Part shown: in pieces, positions 9,405 through 18,710 of the stretch
How the letters are laid out: the number at the start of each line of letters is the position of its first letter
Position numbering within the stretch: the stretch's first letter is position 1
Assembly: GCA_902560565.1 (NCBI GenBank)
Contig: CACEMG010000002.1
Span: 45,134-109,133, forward strand
Origin: an uncultured Pelagibacteraceae bacterium
GTDB taxonomy: Bacteria > Pseudomonadota > Alphaproteobacteria > Pelagibacterales > Pelagibacteraceae
DNA length: 64,000 nt
Direction: 5' to 3'
Program-made: the position numbers and the translations under genes
Notes under the pieces: model-generated
Databases searched by the model: none
Told to the model about the DNA's origin: nothing
What the model saw: only the letters and a program-made list of their open reading frames with translations

Positions 9405-9996
9405 TACTAATTTAATCTTCGCACTAATAAGTTTTTATTTTGTGATGTATGTAACTCCAGGACCAAATAATGCTATGGTTCTTGCTTCAGGATTAAAATT
9501 CGGTTTTTTAAAAAGTATTCCTCACATGACAGGCATAACTATTGGTCATGTAACTCAATTGATTTTGGTTTGTCTTGGATTGGGAAAAATTTTTCAAATA
9601 TTTCCGGAATTGCAAAATATTTTAAAAATACTATGTGCAATCTACTTAATTTATCTTGGTTATAAAATAATTGGTTCATTTAGTAAAATTAAAGATGATG
9701 ATACAAGGCCACTGAAATTCTATGAGGCAGCATTATTTCAAATAGTAAATCCAAAAGCATGGACTATTTCAAGTATGGCCGCTTCTGGTTTTTTACCAAA
9801 AGATGGTAATTTAATCATATCTATATTATTTATCTCATGTATCGCTCTTATAATTTGTCCAATCTCAATTTCTCCTTGGGCTGCTTTTGGATCAGGTATT
9901 AAAAATTTGGTAAAGAATAATAAAATAAAAGTAATAATAGAGTTTTTTTTAGCATTTTTACTTTTAATAACCGCCATTTTGATTGTAATTGATTAA
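9397..9996 (+). CDS. LysE/RhtB-family amino-acid exporter
   Basis: A 199-residue inner-membrane protein with five to six hydrophobic helices and the family signature TPGPNNAMV near the N terminus, in the usual place for LysE/RhtB exporters. I chose the ATG at 9397, which overlaps the phosphatase stop by eight bases. A TTG at 9379 would add six residues (MSPNIY) with no family support. Substrates of this family range from lysine to threonine, homoserine and leucine, and the sequence does not discriminate. The next gene begins 38 bases downstream. Confidence 0.8.
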   Translation: MVDTNLIFALISFYFVMYVTPGPNNAMVLASGLKFGFLKSIPHMTGITIGHVTQLILVCLGLGKIFQIFPELQNILKILCAIYLIYLGYKIIGSFSKIKDDDTRPLKFYEAALFQIVNPKAWTISSMAASGFLPKDGNLIISILFISCIALIICPISISPWAAFGSGIKNLVKNNKIKVIIEFFLAFLLLITAILIVID

Positions 9997-10034
9997 TAAG
10001 TCATTATTACTGTATGTGAATTTAAGGAGATAAT

Positions 10035-11537
10035 TTGATTATACACAAAGTAAGAGTTTATCCATCAAAAAGAGATTGTCCCAAAAAAAAACAACTAGCA
10101 TGGAAAATTGCCGAGATAGCAAGTGATAATGCTAAATTAAATAAAGAGTCTATTGAGATGGTTATTAACAGAATTATAGACAATGCATCTGTAGCAATCG
10201 CATCTCTAAATAGAAAACCTGTTATCGCATCAAGGGAAATGGCATTTAAACACCCAAGAAAAAATGGAGCAATGTTATTTGGTGTTAATTCAAATCAAAA
10301 ATACGATTGTGAATGGGTTGCATGGTCAAATGGTACAGCGGTAAGAGAATTGGATTTTCACGATACTTTTTTAGCTGCAGATTACAGTCATCCAGGTGAT
10401 AATATCCCTCCACTTTTAAGTGTTGCACAACAAAAAAAAAGAAGTGGTGTAGATCTCTTAAGAGGAATTATTACAGCATACGAAGTCCAAGTAAATCTTG
10501 TGAAAGGTATATGTTTACACAAGCATAAGGTTGATCACATTGCACATTTAGGACCGAGTGTTGCTGCGGGGATTGGTTCAATGCTTAAATTAAATACTGA
10601 AACAATTTATCAAGCAATACAACAAGCCTTACATACAACTATTTCAACAAGACAATCAAGAAAAGGTGAAATTTCAAGTTGGAAAGCGTTCGCTCCTGCG
10701 CATGCAGGTAAACTGGCTATAGAGGCAATAGATAGAGTGATGCGAGGAGAAGGCGCTCCTAGTCCAATTTATGAGGGAGAAGATAGTGTTATCGCAAGAA
10801 TTTTAGATGGTAAAAAAGCTTTGTACAAAGTTCCATTACCAAAAAGAGGTGAAACAAAAAAAGCAATTCTAGAAACATACACAAAGGAATATTCAGCTGA
10901 ATACCAATCTCAAGCCTTAATTGATTTAGCAAAAAAATTAAAAAAGAAAATTTCAAATTTAAATCAGATAAAAAAAATTGATATTTTTACAAGTCATCAT
11001 ACTCACTATGTAATAGGAACTGGCGCTAACGACCCACAAAAAATGGATCCGAATGCAAGCAGGGAAACTTTAGATCATTCAATTATGTACATTTTTGCAG
11101 TTGCATTAGAAGATGGAGATTGGCACCATATAAAATCATATACAAGAGCGAGAGCAAATAAAAAATCAACAATAAAAATTTGGCAATCTATTAAAACACA
11201 TGAAGATAAAAAATGGACAAGAAAATATCATGATCCAAACCCCAAAAGAAAATCTTTTGGAGCAAAAGTTGTAGTCACTTTGAATAATGGTAAAAAAATC
11301 ACTGACTCGCTTGAAAGAGCTGATGCACATCCTTACGGAGCGAGACCATTTAAGAGAAATGATTATATAAATAAATTTTTGACTTTGACTAAAGGTATCT
11401 TGGATAAAAAAGAAAGTGAAAGATTTATTAATATTGTTCAAAAACTAAAAAAATTACAGCCTGGTCAACTTGGAAAATTGAATTTGGTTGTTAAAAAAAG
11501 TAAATTAAAAAGAAATTTTAAGAAAGCTATATTCTAA
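10035..11537 (+). CDS. prpD: 2-methylcitrate dehydratase (MmgE/PrpD family)
   Basis: Dehydrates 2-methylcitrate to 2-methyl-cis-aconitate in the methylcitrate cycle. The 500-residue protein has the MmgE/PrpD fold signatures [57 protein letters not shown] and [15 protein letters not shown]. The start codon is TTG at 10035, preceded by a strong AAGGAGA ribosome-binding site at 10024-10030; no better ATG exists nearby. The gene heads a tight prpD-prpB-prpC operon with one-base overlaps. No acnD or prpE is present here, so the remaining hydration and propionate activation must come from elsewhere or propionyl-CoA must arrive directly. Confidence 0.92.
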   Translation: MIIHKVRVYPSKRDCPKKKQLAWKIAEIASDNAKLNKESIEMVINRIIDNASVAIASLNRKPVIASREMAFKHPRKNGAMLFGVNSNQKYDCEWVAWSNGTAVRELDFHDTFLAADYSHPGDNIPPLLSVAQQKKRSGVDLLRGIITAYEVQVNLVKGICLHKHKVDHIAHLGPSVAAGIGSMLKLNTETIYQAIQQALHTTISTRQSRKGEISSWKAFAPAHAGKLAIEAIDRVMRGEGAPSPIYEGEDSVIARILDGKKALYKVPLPKRGETKKAILETYTKEYSAEYQSQALIDLAKKLKKKISNLNQIKKIDIFTSHHTHYVIGTGANDPQKMDPNASRETLDHSIMYIFAVALEDGDWHHIKSYTRARANKKSTIKIWQSIKTHEDKKWTRKYHDPNPKRKSFGAKVVVTLNNGKKITDSLERADAHPYGARPFKRNDYINKFLTLTKGILDKKESERFINIVQKLKKLQPGQLGKLNLVVKKSKLKRNFKKAIF

Positions 11538-12433
11538 TGCATTTTGTTGAGAAAGATCCAGGTCAAAAAAGATTAGATTTTGTTAACAAATTAAAATCTA
11601 AAAAAATAATTAGAGCACCTGGTGCTTATAATCCTTTAACTGCAAAATTAATTCAGGAAATAGGATATGACGCTGTTTATGTTTCTGGAGGTGTAATGGC
11701 TAATGACCTTGGGTTTCCTGATATAGGATTAACAACTATCGAAGATGTAAGTACAAGATCATATCTTATTTCAAGAGTAACAGATCTTCCAACAATAGTT
11801 GACATAGATACTGGCTTTAAATCCTGCAAAGAAACCGTAGAAACCTTTGAAGAGTTCGGTCTTGCAGCTGTTCATTTAGAAGATCAAATTGAAAGAAAAA
11901 GGTGTGGACACTTAGATAATAAAGAGCTCATAACAAAAGATGAGATGGTAAAAAAAATAAAAGATTGTGTATCTGCAAGAAAAGATGAAAACTTTAAAAT
12001 TATTGCAAGGTCTGACGCAAAAAGTGTTGAAGGAATTGACAAGATGATTGATAGATGTAAAGCATATATTGACGCTGGGGCTGAAATAATTTTTCCAGAA
12101 GCATTAGCTGATGAAAAAGATTTTGAAAAAGTAAGAAAAGAACTCTCGTCCTATTTATTAGCTAATATGACAGAATTTGGAAAAACAAAACTCTTAAATT
12201 TCAAAGAGCTAGAAAATTTAGGATATAATATAGTAATTTATCCAGTAACAACACAAAGACTGGCTATGAAAAATGTAGAGGATGGCCTAAGAGACATTTA
12301 TTCCAGTGGACATCAGAACAATGTTATAAGTAAAATGCAAACTCGTAAAAGATTGTATGAGCTTGTTGAATATGAAAAATACAATTCTTTAGATGAAAAA
12401 ATTTTTAATTTTAGTACAAAAGGCCACGAATAA
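11537..12433 (+). CDS. prpB: methylisocitrate lyase
   Basis: Cleaves 2-methylisocitrate to pyruvate and succinate. It belongs to the isocitrate lyase/PEP mutase superfamily. The substrate loop carries the catalytic cysteine as KRCGH, and VDIDTGF supplies the metal-binding aspartates. Other family blocks are VYVSGGVMANDLGFPDIG, VHLEDQI and IARSDA. The 298-residue length matches PrpB rather than the longer glyoxylate-cycle isocitrate lyase. Its ATG overlaps the prpD stop by one base and its stop overlaps the prpC start in the same way. Confidence 0.95.
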   Translation: MHFVEKDPGQKRLDFVNKLKSKKIIRAPGAYNPLTAKLIQEIGYDAVYVSGGVMANDLGFPDIGLTTIEDVSTRSYLISRVTDLPTIVDIDTGFKSCKETVETFEEFGLAAVHLEDQIERKRCGHLDNKELITKDEMVKKIKDCVSARKDENFKIIARSDAKSVEGIDKMIDRCKAYIDAGAEIIFPEALADEKDFEKVRKELSSYLLANMTEFGKTKLLNFKELENLGYNIVIYPVTTQRLAMKNVEDGLRDIYSSGHQNNVISKMQTRKRLYELVEYEKYNSLDEKIFNFSTKGHE

Positions 12434-13557
12434 TGAGTGATGATATTAAAAAAGGTTTAATGGGTGTCATAGTTGATGAGACCTCAATCTCAAAAGTTAT
12501 GCCAGAAATTAATTCTTTAACTTACAGAGGTTATGCAGCGCAAGACCTTTGTGCTAACTGTAATTTTGAGGAGGTTGCTTATCTTATTTTAAACAAGGAA
12601 TTACCAAACAAGAAACAGCTGTTAAAGTTTGTGAAACAAGAAAGAAATGAAAGGAAACTTTCTAAAACACTTTTAAATGTAATAAAGGAAATGCCAAAAA
12701 AATCTCACCCCATGGATGTAGCAAGAACCGCTGTAAGTGTAATGGGTCTTGAAGATAAAGAAACTACAGATAATTCACCAGATGCAAATTTAAGAAAAAC
12801 TATGAGAATATTTGCTAAAACTCCAGTAGCTTTAGCTGCTTTTTATAGACTCAGAAAAGGAAAAAAAATAATTTCACCAAAAAAAAATCTTTCTTTTGCA
12901 GAAAACTTTTTTTACATGTGTTTCGGTAAAGTTCCACAAAAAGATATAGTTAAGGCTTTTGATGTATCATTAATTCTTTACGCTGAACATAGTTTTAATG
13001 TTTCTACTTTCACAGCTAGAACAATCACTAGTAGTCTTTCTGATATACATGGTGCAATAACTGGAGCAATAGCTAGTCTTAAAGGACCGCTACATGGTGG
13101 CGCAAATGAAGAAGTGATGCATATGATGAATAAAATTAAGAGACCAGAGAATGCACTAAAATGGATTAATAATGCCTTAGAAAATAAATCGGTAGTAATG
13201 GGCTTTGGTCACAGGGTTTATAAAAGTGGAGATTCAAGAGTTCCAACTATGAGAGAATATTTTGGGAAAGTTGCAAAAATTAAAAAAGATAAAAAATTTG
13301 AGAAAATTTATGACATTGTAGAAAAGGTTATGATTGATAGAAAAAATATACATCCAAACGTTGATTACCCGACGGGTCCTACTTATCATTTAATGGGATT
13401 TGATACAGATTTTTTTACACCAATATTTGTAATATCAAGGATTATTGGTTGGTCAGCGCATATTATTGAACAACATGCTACTAACAAACTTATTCGTCCT
13501 CTTGCAGCTTACAATGGAAGTCATTATAGAAAAGTTTCTCAAATTAAAGACAGATAA
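12433..13557 (+). CDS. prpC: 2-methylcitrate synthase / citrate synthase family
   Basis: Condenses propionyl-CoA with oxaloacetate. It is a 374-residue short-form citrate synthase with the active-site histidines in GPLHGGANEEVMHM and GFGHRVYKSGDSR, and IIGWSAHIIEQ near the C terminus. Its place in a prpDBC operon supports methylcitrate synthase, although such enzymes often also use acetyl-CoA. The gene ends one base before the convergent methyltransferase stop, leaving no room for a separate terminator. Confidence 0.93.
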   Translation: MSDDIKKGLMGVIVDETSISKVMPEINSLTYRGYAAQDLCANCNFEEVAYLILNKELPNKKQLLKFVKQERNERKLSKTLLNVIKEMPKKSHPMDVARTAVSVMGLEDKETTDNSPDANLRKTMRIFAKTPVALAAFYRLRKGKKIISPKKNLSFAENFFYMCFGKVPQKDIVKAFDVSLILYAEHSFNVSTFTARTITSSLSDIHGAITGAIASLKGPLHGGANEEVMHMMNKIKRPENALKWINNALENKSVVMGFGHRVYKSGDSRVPTMREYFGKVAKIKKDKKFEKIYDIVEKVMIDRKNIHPNVDYPTGPTYHLMGFDTDFFTPIFVISRIIGWSAHIIEQHATNKLIRPLAAYNGSHYRKVSQIKDR

Positions 13558-14181
13558 TTATAAATTAATTTTAACAAACCTTTCTAAAAAAATTTGATAC
13601 TGGCAGTTATTTTCTTTTATAAATTCATCAATTGCTTTTTTAACACCAGCCGCATAAGTTAAATTATAATCATCACATAAGATTGTACCATTTTCTGAAA
13701 TGATTTTTTTACTTAAATTTAAATCGTTTTTTACTGTACTATATTCATGACCTCCATCGATAAATATCAAATCAACATTTTTTAAATTAATATCTTTTAA
13801 AGCAGTATTTGAATTACCTTTAATTAATTTAATATTATTTTTATAGACTTTTAATAAGTCCTGAACAGCTTCAATGCTGTAAGGGTTATATTTCTTTATA
13901 TATTTAAAATAAAATCTTTTTAGAGGATTATTGATTTTTAATGATGGAGCAATCTCATCTTCATAAATTTCATCTGTTTCAAAAATATCAATTCCATAAT
14001 ATTTAAAATTTTCCCCGTGATTTTTGAACATTAAATCACAGACGTTCTTTGCTAAAACACCTTGGAATATTCCTATCTCTAAAAAAGTTTTTGGATTGAT
14101 TTTGTTTATTTCTTTTAGAAATAAATTTCCTTCAGCAACTTTTTTAATACTGCTTTTTCGGAAATATTTCTTATATCTCAA
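13558..14181 (-). CDS. small class I SAM-dependent methyltransferase (TylF/CmcI-like), paralogue 1
   Basis: A 207-residue Rossmann-fold methyltransferase with motif I FLEIGIFQGVLAKNVCDL, an acidic end of strand 2 (YYGIDIFE), and VDLIFIDGGHEYSTVKNDL followed by ILCDDYN. I place the start at a TTG at 14181, one base after the nrdB stop. From there the protein reads MRYKKYFRKSSIKK, which aligns residue for residue with the ATG start of the paralogue at 29170-29799 (MKFKFYFRKTSFKK) and gives almost equal length. A longer reading from 14250 would overlap nrdB by 68 bases and has no family support. The DGGH motif is typical of TylF-like enzymes that act on sugars or other small hydroxylated substrates. 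The substrate is unknown. Confidence 0.75.
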   Translation of the reverse strand: MRYKKYFRKSSIKKVAEGNLFLKEINKINPKTFLEIGIFQGVLAKNVCDLMFKNHGENFKYYGIDIFETDEIYEDEIAPSLKINNPLKRFYFKYIKKYNPYSIEAVQDLLKVYKNNIKLIKGNSNTALKDINLKNVDLIFIDGGHEYSTVKNDLNLSKKIISENGTILCDDYNLTYAAGVKKAIDEFIKENNCQYQIFLERFVKINL

Positions 14182-14182
14182 A

Positions 14183-15190
14183 TTAAGAAAATGCTTCTGT
14201 CCAATTTCCTCTGGTTGATGCTTTTGAATACTCCGTTGCTCTTCCTTCAAAGAAGTTCATGTGTTCAACAGCATTAAGCATTGTATCTAACCAAGTAAGA
14301 GGGTTTTTATCAACTTTGTAAATTGGTTCTAAACCTAATTGAGATAATCTTCTATTACCAATGAACCTTATATAGTCTTTTACTTCTTGAGCAGTAAGTC
14401 CTTGCATAGGTCCCATTTCAAATGCTAAGTCAATAAATGCATCTTCATGCTCAATTATTGTTCTGCAAGCCTCATATAACTCTTTCTTAAGTTGGGGTGT
14501 CCAAACTTCAGGATTCTCTTTTATAAACTCTTTAAAAATTCTTATCATAGAATTGCAATGTAAAGTTTCGTCACGAACAGACCAAGTTACGATCTGACCC
14601 ATTCCTTTCATTTTATTGAATCTTGGAAAGTTTAAAAGAATTGCAAAACTAGCAAACAATTGAAGTCCTTCAGTAAAAGCACTGAACACAGCAACAGTTT
14701 TTGCAATGTCTTCTTTAGAATTTACATTAAAATTTTGCATATAATCGTATTTATCTTTCATCTCTTTATATTTCATAAATGCAGAATATTCTGACTCTGG
14801 CATTCCAATTGTATCTAATAAATGTGAGTAAGCAGCGATATGAACTGTCTCCATTGCCGCAAAAGCAGTCATCATCATTAATACTTCTGTAGGTTTAAAA
14901 ACTGTTGTGTAATGTCTTAAATAACAGTTATTTACTTCAACATCCGCTTGAGTAAAAAATCTAAAAATCTGTGTTAATAAATTTTTTTCTGCCTGGGATA
15001 GGTTTTTTTGCCAATCTCTTACATCGTCTCCTAATGGTACTTCTTCTGGGAGCCAGTGAATTCTTTGTTGTGTTAGCCATGCATCATAACACCAAGGATA
15101 TCTGAATGGTTTATAAACTGGGTTTTCTACTAATAGACCCATTTTTTTTGGTTGAATAATTTCTTTTCTTTCTTGTTTTATTACTGACAT
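14183..15190 (-). CDS. nrdB: ribonucleotide reductase class I, small (radical) subunit
   Basis: Supplies the radical for reduction of ribonucleotides. The 335-residue ferritin-like protein has dimetal ligands visible as ADVEVNN, METVH and RDETLH. A tyrosine lies four residues after the first ligand histidine (ETVHIAAY), the position of the radical Tyr122 in E. coli NrdB. I chose the ATG at 15190, which overlaps nrdA by ten bases and has GAGGAG eight bases upstream. The GTG at 15199 would be inside that ribosome-binding site. No N-terminal ATP-cone is present. Confidence 0.93.
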   Translation of the reverse strand: MSVIKQERKEIIQPKKMGLLVENPVYKPFRYPWCYDAWLTQQRIHWLPEEVPLGDDVRDWQKNLSQAEKNLLTQIFRFFTQADVEVNNCYLRHYTTVFKPTEVLMMMTAFAAMETVHIAAYSHLLDTIGMPESEYSAFMKYKEMKDKYDYMQNFNVNSKEDIAKTVAVFSAFTEGLQLFASFAILLNFPRFNKMKGMGQIVTWSVRDETLHCNSMIRIFKEFIKENPEVWTPQLKKELYEACRTIIEHEDAFIDLAFEMGPMQGLTAQEVKDYIRFIGNRRLSQLGLEPIYKVDKNPLTWLDTMLNAVEHMNFFEGRATEYSKASTRGNWTEAFS

Positions 15191-17121
15191 GATAAACACT
15201 CCTCGTATTCTGGTTGACTGTCTTGTTGTTTGTTAGATTTATAAACGTTAGCTGTAATATCTGTTGATTTAGCATCATTAACATTTTCAGCACGTTGAAT
15301 TGATTTTGACCTACAATAATACAGGCTTTTCAATCCTTTTTTCCAGGCTTGAAAATGAATTTGATGTAGCTCTTTTTTATGCACATCTGCAGGTAAAAAT
15401 ATATTTATTGATTGAGCTTGAGATATATGGGGTGTTCTATCAGCGCTCAATTCTATTATCCATTTTTGATCTAGCTCAAAAGCTGTTTTAAATACATCTT
15501 TTTCATTTTGAGTTAAGAAATCTAAATGTGAAACAGATCCTTGATTAGTTGTAATGCTTGACCAAATTTCATCATTATCTTTATCGTATTTAGCAAGGAT
15601 TTGTTTTAAGTGTCTATTCCTAACGTTAAATGATCCAGATAAAGTTTTATGGGTATAACTATTAGCAGCTATAGGTTCAACACCTGGTGATGTTCCGCCA
15701 CAAATAATAGAAATAGATGCTGTTGGAGCAACAGCAGTTTTGTTTGAAAATCTTTCGTTAATTCCATACTCAGCTGCATCAGGACATGGTCCTCTTTCTT
15801 CAGCTAAATCTTTTGATGCTTTATCTACATGTTTATGAATATGTTCAAAAATTTTTTTATTCCAAGCCTTACTCATAACAGACTCTAATGGGATCATTTT
15901 CTTTTGAAAAAATGAATGAAGTCCCATTACACCCAATCCAACACTTCTTTCTTTTAATGCTGAATATGTCGCGTCACTAAATTGATCTGGCGCGTTTTCA
16001 ATAAAATCGGTAAGAACATTATCTAAAAATCTCATTACATCGCCAATAAAATTTTCATCATCTTTCCATTCGTCATATTTTTCTACATTTAAAGATGACA
16101 GACAACATACTGCAGTTCTATCTCTGCCTTCTTTATCTACACCTGTTGGTAAAGTAATTTCGCTGCAAAGATTTGATGTCTTAACAGTTAAACCTGCGAG
16201 CTTATGATGTTGTGGGATCATTCTATTAACTGTGTCTATATAAATTATATATGGCTCACCAGTTTCTATTCTAGCTGTTAGAAGTCTAATCCATAAATTT
16301 CTTGCTGATACGGTTGCTTGAACAGCTCCATCTTTTGGACTTTTTAACGCCCACTGTTCATCCATCTCTACTGCTCGCATAAACGCATCTGATACTAAAA
16401 CTCCATGATGTAAGTTTAAAGCTTTTCTGTTTGGATCACCACCTGTAGGTCTTCTCATTTCAATAAACTCTTCAATTTCTGGATGATCAATTGGTAGATA
16501 ACATGCTGCTGATCCTCTTCTCAATGAACCTTGACTTATTGCCATTGTCAAAGAATCCATAACTTTAATAAATGGAATTATTCCTGAAGTCTTGCCTACT
16601 CTTCCAATTTTTTCACCAATAGATCTAAGGTTACCCCAATAACTTCCAATTCCCCCTCCTCTTGCTGCAAGCCAAACGTTTTCACTCCATAGATCTAAAA
16701 TTCCATTTAGGCTATCTCCTGCTTCGTTAAGAAAGCATGAAATAGGAAGGCCTCTTGTTGTTCCTCCATTGGATAGAACTGGTGTTGCTGGCATAAACCA
16801 AAGTTGACTTATGTAATTGTAAAGTCTTTGTGCATGTAAATTGTCATCTGCATAATGACTAGCAACCCTTGCAAATAGATCTTGGAATGATTCATTTTCT
16901 CCTAAGTATCTATCGCTTAAAGTTGCTTTACCAAAATCTGTTAAATTATCATCTCTTGACCTGTCTATTTTGATAGTTATGCCTCTAGAGTTTTGAAATA
17001 ATTCAGTATTATTATTTAAGGAGAATAAATCTGGTCTTTTATCCTTATTAATCAATTCCTGGTTGTTATTGCTATATTCTGAGACAGCTTTCTTTATTGC
17101 TTGAGATACTAATTTGTTCAT
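15181..17121 (-). CDS. nrdA: ribonucleotide reductase class I, large (catalytic) subunit
   Basis: Catalytic subunit for dNTP synthesis. Active-site cysteines are recognisable in GLPISCFLNE, TSNLCSEITLP and AVCCLSSLN, and a C-terminal redox pair ends the protein (ECLSCQ). At 646 residues it is about a hundred shorter than E. coli NrdA. The N terminus goes almost straight into the catalytic fold, so the allosteric ATP-cone (overall activity site) is missing. The substrate-specificity site region seems present. The gene heads an nrdA-nrdB-methyltransferase operon, with candidate NrdR boxes in the 143-base divergent gap upstream. Confidence 0.94.
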   Translation of the reverse strand: MNKLVSQAIKKAVSEYSNNNQELINKDKRPDLFSLNNNTELFQNSRGITIKIDRSRDDNLTDFGKATLSDRYLGENESFQDLFARVASHYADDNLHAQRLYNYISQLWFMPATPVLSNGGTTRGLPISCFLNEAGDSLNGILDLWSENVWLAARGGGIGSYWGNLRSIGEKIGRVGKTSGIIPFIKVMDSLTMAISQGSLRRGSAACYLPIDHPEIEEFIEMRRPTGGDPNRKALNLHHGVLVSDAFMRAVEMDEQWALKSPKDGAVQATVSARNLWIRLLTARIETGEPYIIYIDTVNRMIPQHHKLAGLTVKTSNLCSEITLPTGVDKEGRDRTAVCCLSSLNVEKYDEWKDDENFIGDVMRFLDNVLTDFIENAPDQFSDATYSALKERSVGLGVMGLHSFFQKKMIPLESVMSKAWNKKIFEHIHKHVDKASKDLAEERGPCPDAAEYGINERFSNKTAVAPTASISIICGGTSPGVEPIAANSYTHKTLSGSFNVRNRHLKQILAKYDKDNDEIWSSITTNQGSVSHLDFLTQNEKDVFKTAFELDQKWIIELSADRTPHISQAQSINIFLPADVHKKELHQIHFQAWKKGLKSLYYCRSKSIQRAENVNDAKSTDITANVYKSNKQQDSQPEYEECLSCQ

Positions 17122-17142
17122 AAATCCTTTAAAATTTGTTAA

Positions 17143-17190
17143 ACAACTACATGTTGTATGAAGATATCTTTAATACACTATATAAATTAA
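17143..17190 (-). promoter_or_regulatory. candidate tandem NrdR boxes upstream of nrdA
   Basis: The gap between nrdA and the divergent phosphomutase contains an inverted repeat ACAAC-TACAT-GTTGT (17143-17157). Exactly 32 bases further from nrdA, from 17175, is ACACTATATAAATTAA, whose first half matches the NrdR consensus (ACACWATAT...). Known NrdR sites are paired 16-mers about 31-32 bases apart, so the spacing fits, but the individual boxes are imperfect. No nrdR gene lies in the window. Confidence 0.35.
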
Positions 17191-17264
17191 AAATCAACAG
17201 AACATTTATAGAACATTAAAAAAATTTAGCAATAAAAAAATAAAAAAAATATACAAATATCAAC

Positions 17265-18710
17265 ATGTCTAATCTTAAAAAAATAGATCCCTTGGGCTTT
17301 AGAGAATATGACGCAAGATGGTTGTTTCCAGAAAGCATTAATGAAGAGGGAATCGATTCAGTTGGAAAGGGATTTGGGACTCAAGTTATTTCTAAAATAA
17401 AAAATCCAACGGTGATAGTTGGGCATGATTATAGATCATATAGTGAAAATGTAAAAAAAAATTTTGTTAAAGGACTATTATCAACAGGTTGCAACGTAAA
17501 AGATATAGGTTTGTGTCTATCACCTACAGTATATTTTTCTCAATTTAAATTAAATTCTGATGCAGTAGCAATGATAACTGCAAGTCATAATGAAAACGGA
17601 TGGACAGGAATAAAAATGGGTATTGAAAAAGGCCTAACTCATTGCAAGGATGAAATGTCAGATCTAAAAGATATTGTATTGAATGAAAAATTTTCAAAAG
17701 GATATGGAAAATATGAAAAAGTGAAAGATTTTAATAAAACTTACATTCATGAACTTTCACAAAATAAAATTAAAAAAAAACTAAAGGTAGTAGCAGCTTG
17801 TGGAAACGGCACTGCTGGTATTTTTGCCCCAGATATTTTAAGAGGTATAGGTTGTGATGTAATAGAATTAGATTGTAATTTAGATTATACTTTTCCAAGG
17901 TATAACCCTAATCCAGAGGATATGGAGATGCTTCATGAAATCGCTAAATGTGTTAGAGAAAATAAAGCAGATGTTGGTTTTGGGTTTGATGGGGATGGAG
18001 ATAGAGTTGGTGTAATAGACAATAAGGGAAATGAAATATTTGCAGATAAAATTGGTCTATTAATTGCAAGAGATATTTCAAATGCACATAAAAATTCAAA
18101 GTTTGTTGTAGATGTTAAATCAACAGGATTATTTATGACAGATGAAATTTTAAAAAAAAATAACTGTGAAACTATTTATTGGAAGACAGGTCATTCATAT
18201 ATTAAAAGAAAGGTGAATGAAGACAATGCAATAGCAGGATTTGAAAAAAGTGGTCATTTCTTTTTTAATAAACCACTAGGATATGGATATGATGATGGTA
18301 TTAATTCCGCCATTCAAATATGTAAATTATTAGACAATCAAAATGAATATTTAGATGTTTTAATCAATGCTCTACCAAAAACATTTCAAAGTCCTACTAT
18401 GGGTCCCTTTTGTAAAGATAATGAAAAATATGATGTCATAGATGATATAACTTTAAAAATAAAAAACTTAAAAGAGAAAAATATAAAAATTGAAGGCCAA
18501 GAGATAATAGACATTTTGACAGTAAACGGTATAAGATTTACTCTTAAAGATGGGTCTTGGGGATTAATTAGAGCTTCATCAAATAAACCTTCATTAGTAA
18601 TAGTTACTGAAAGCCCGACTTCAGATAAAATTAAAAAAGAAATTTTTAATTTTATTGATAATCTTTTACAACAAACAGGTAAGATTGGTGAATACGATCA
18701 AAAAATTTAA
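17265..18710 (+). CDS. manB: phosphomannomutase/phosphoglucomutase
   Basis: Alpha-D-phosphohexomutase of 481 residues, interconverting hexose 1- and 6-phosphates for glycan precursors. It has the phosphoserine loop TASHNENGWTGIKMG, the magnesium loop DGDGDRVGV, the sugar-binding GFEKSGHFFF and a C-terminal phosphate-binding RASSNKPSLV. The pattern fits the AlgC/ManB group, which uses both mannose and glucose phosphates. It stands alone on the plus strand. Its stop codon directly abuts the stop of the convergent TauE-like gene. Confidence 0.88.
   Translation: MSNLKKIDPLGFREYDARWLFPESINEEGIDSVGKGFGTQVISKIKNPTVIVGHDYRSYSENVKKNFVKGLLSTGCNVKDIGLCLSPTVYFSQFKLNSDAVAMITASHNENGWTGIKMGIEKGLTHCKDEMSDLKDIVLNEKFSKGYGKYEKVKDFNKTYIHELSQNKIKKKLKVVAACGNGTAGIFAPDILRGIGCDVIELDCNLDYTFPRYNPNPEDMEMLHEIAKCVRENKADVGFGFDGDGDRVGVIDNKGNEIFADKIGLLIARDISNAHKNSKFVVDVKSTGLFMTDEILKKNNCETIYWKTGHSYIKRKVNEDNAIAGFEKSGHFFFNKPLGYGYDDGINSAIQICKLLDNQNEYLDVLINALPKTFQSPTMGPFCKDNEKYDVIDDITLKIKNLKEKNIKIEGQEIIDILTVNGIRFTLKDGSWGLIRASSNKPSLVIVTESPTSDKIKKEIFNFIDNLLQQTGKIGEYDQKI

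Noticed and set aside
13558..14250. Longer 230-residue reading of the nrd-linked methyltransferase
   Set aside because: The extra 23 residues overlap nrdB by 68 bases and have no counterpart in the paralogue at 29170-29799; the TTG at 14181 gives collinear starts.
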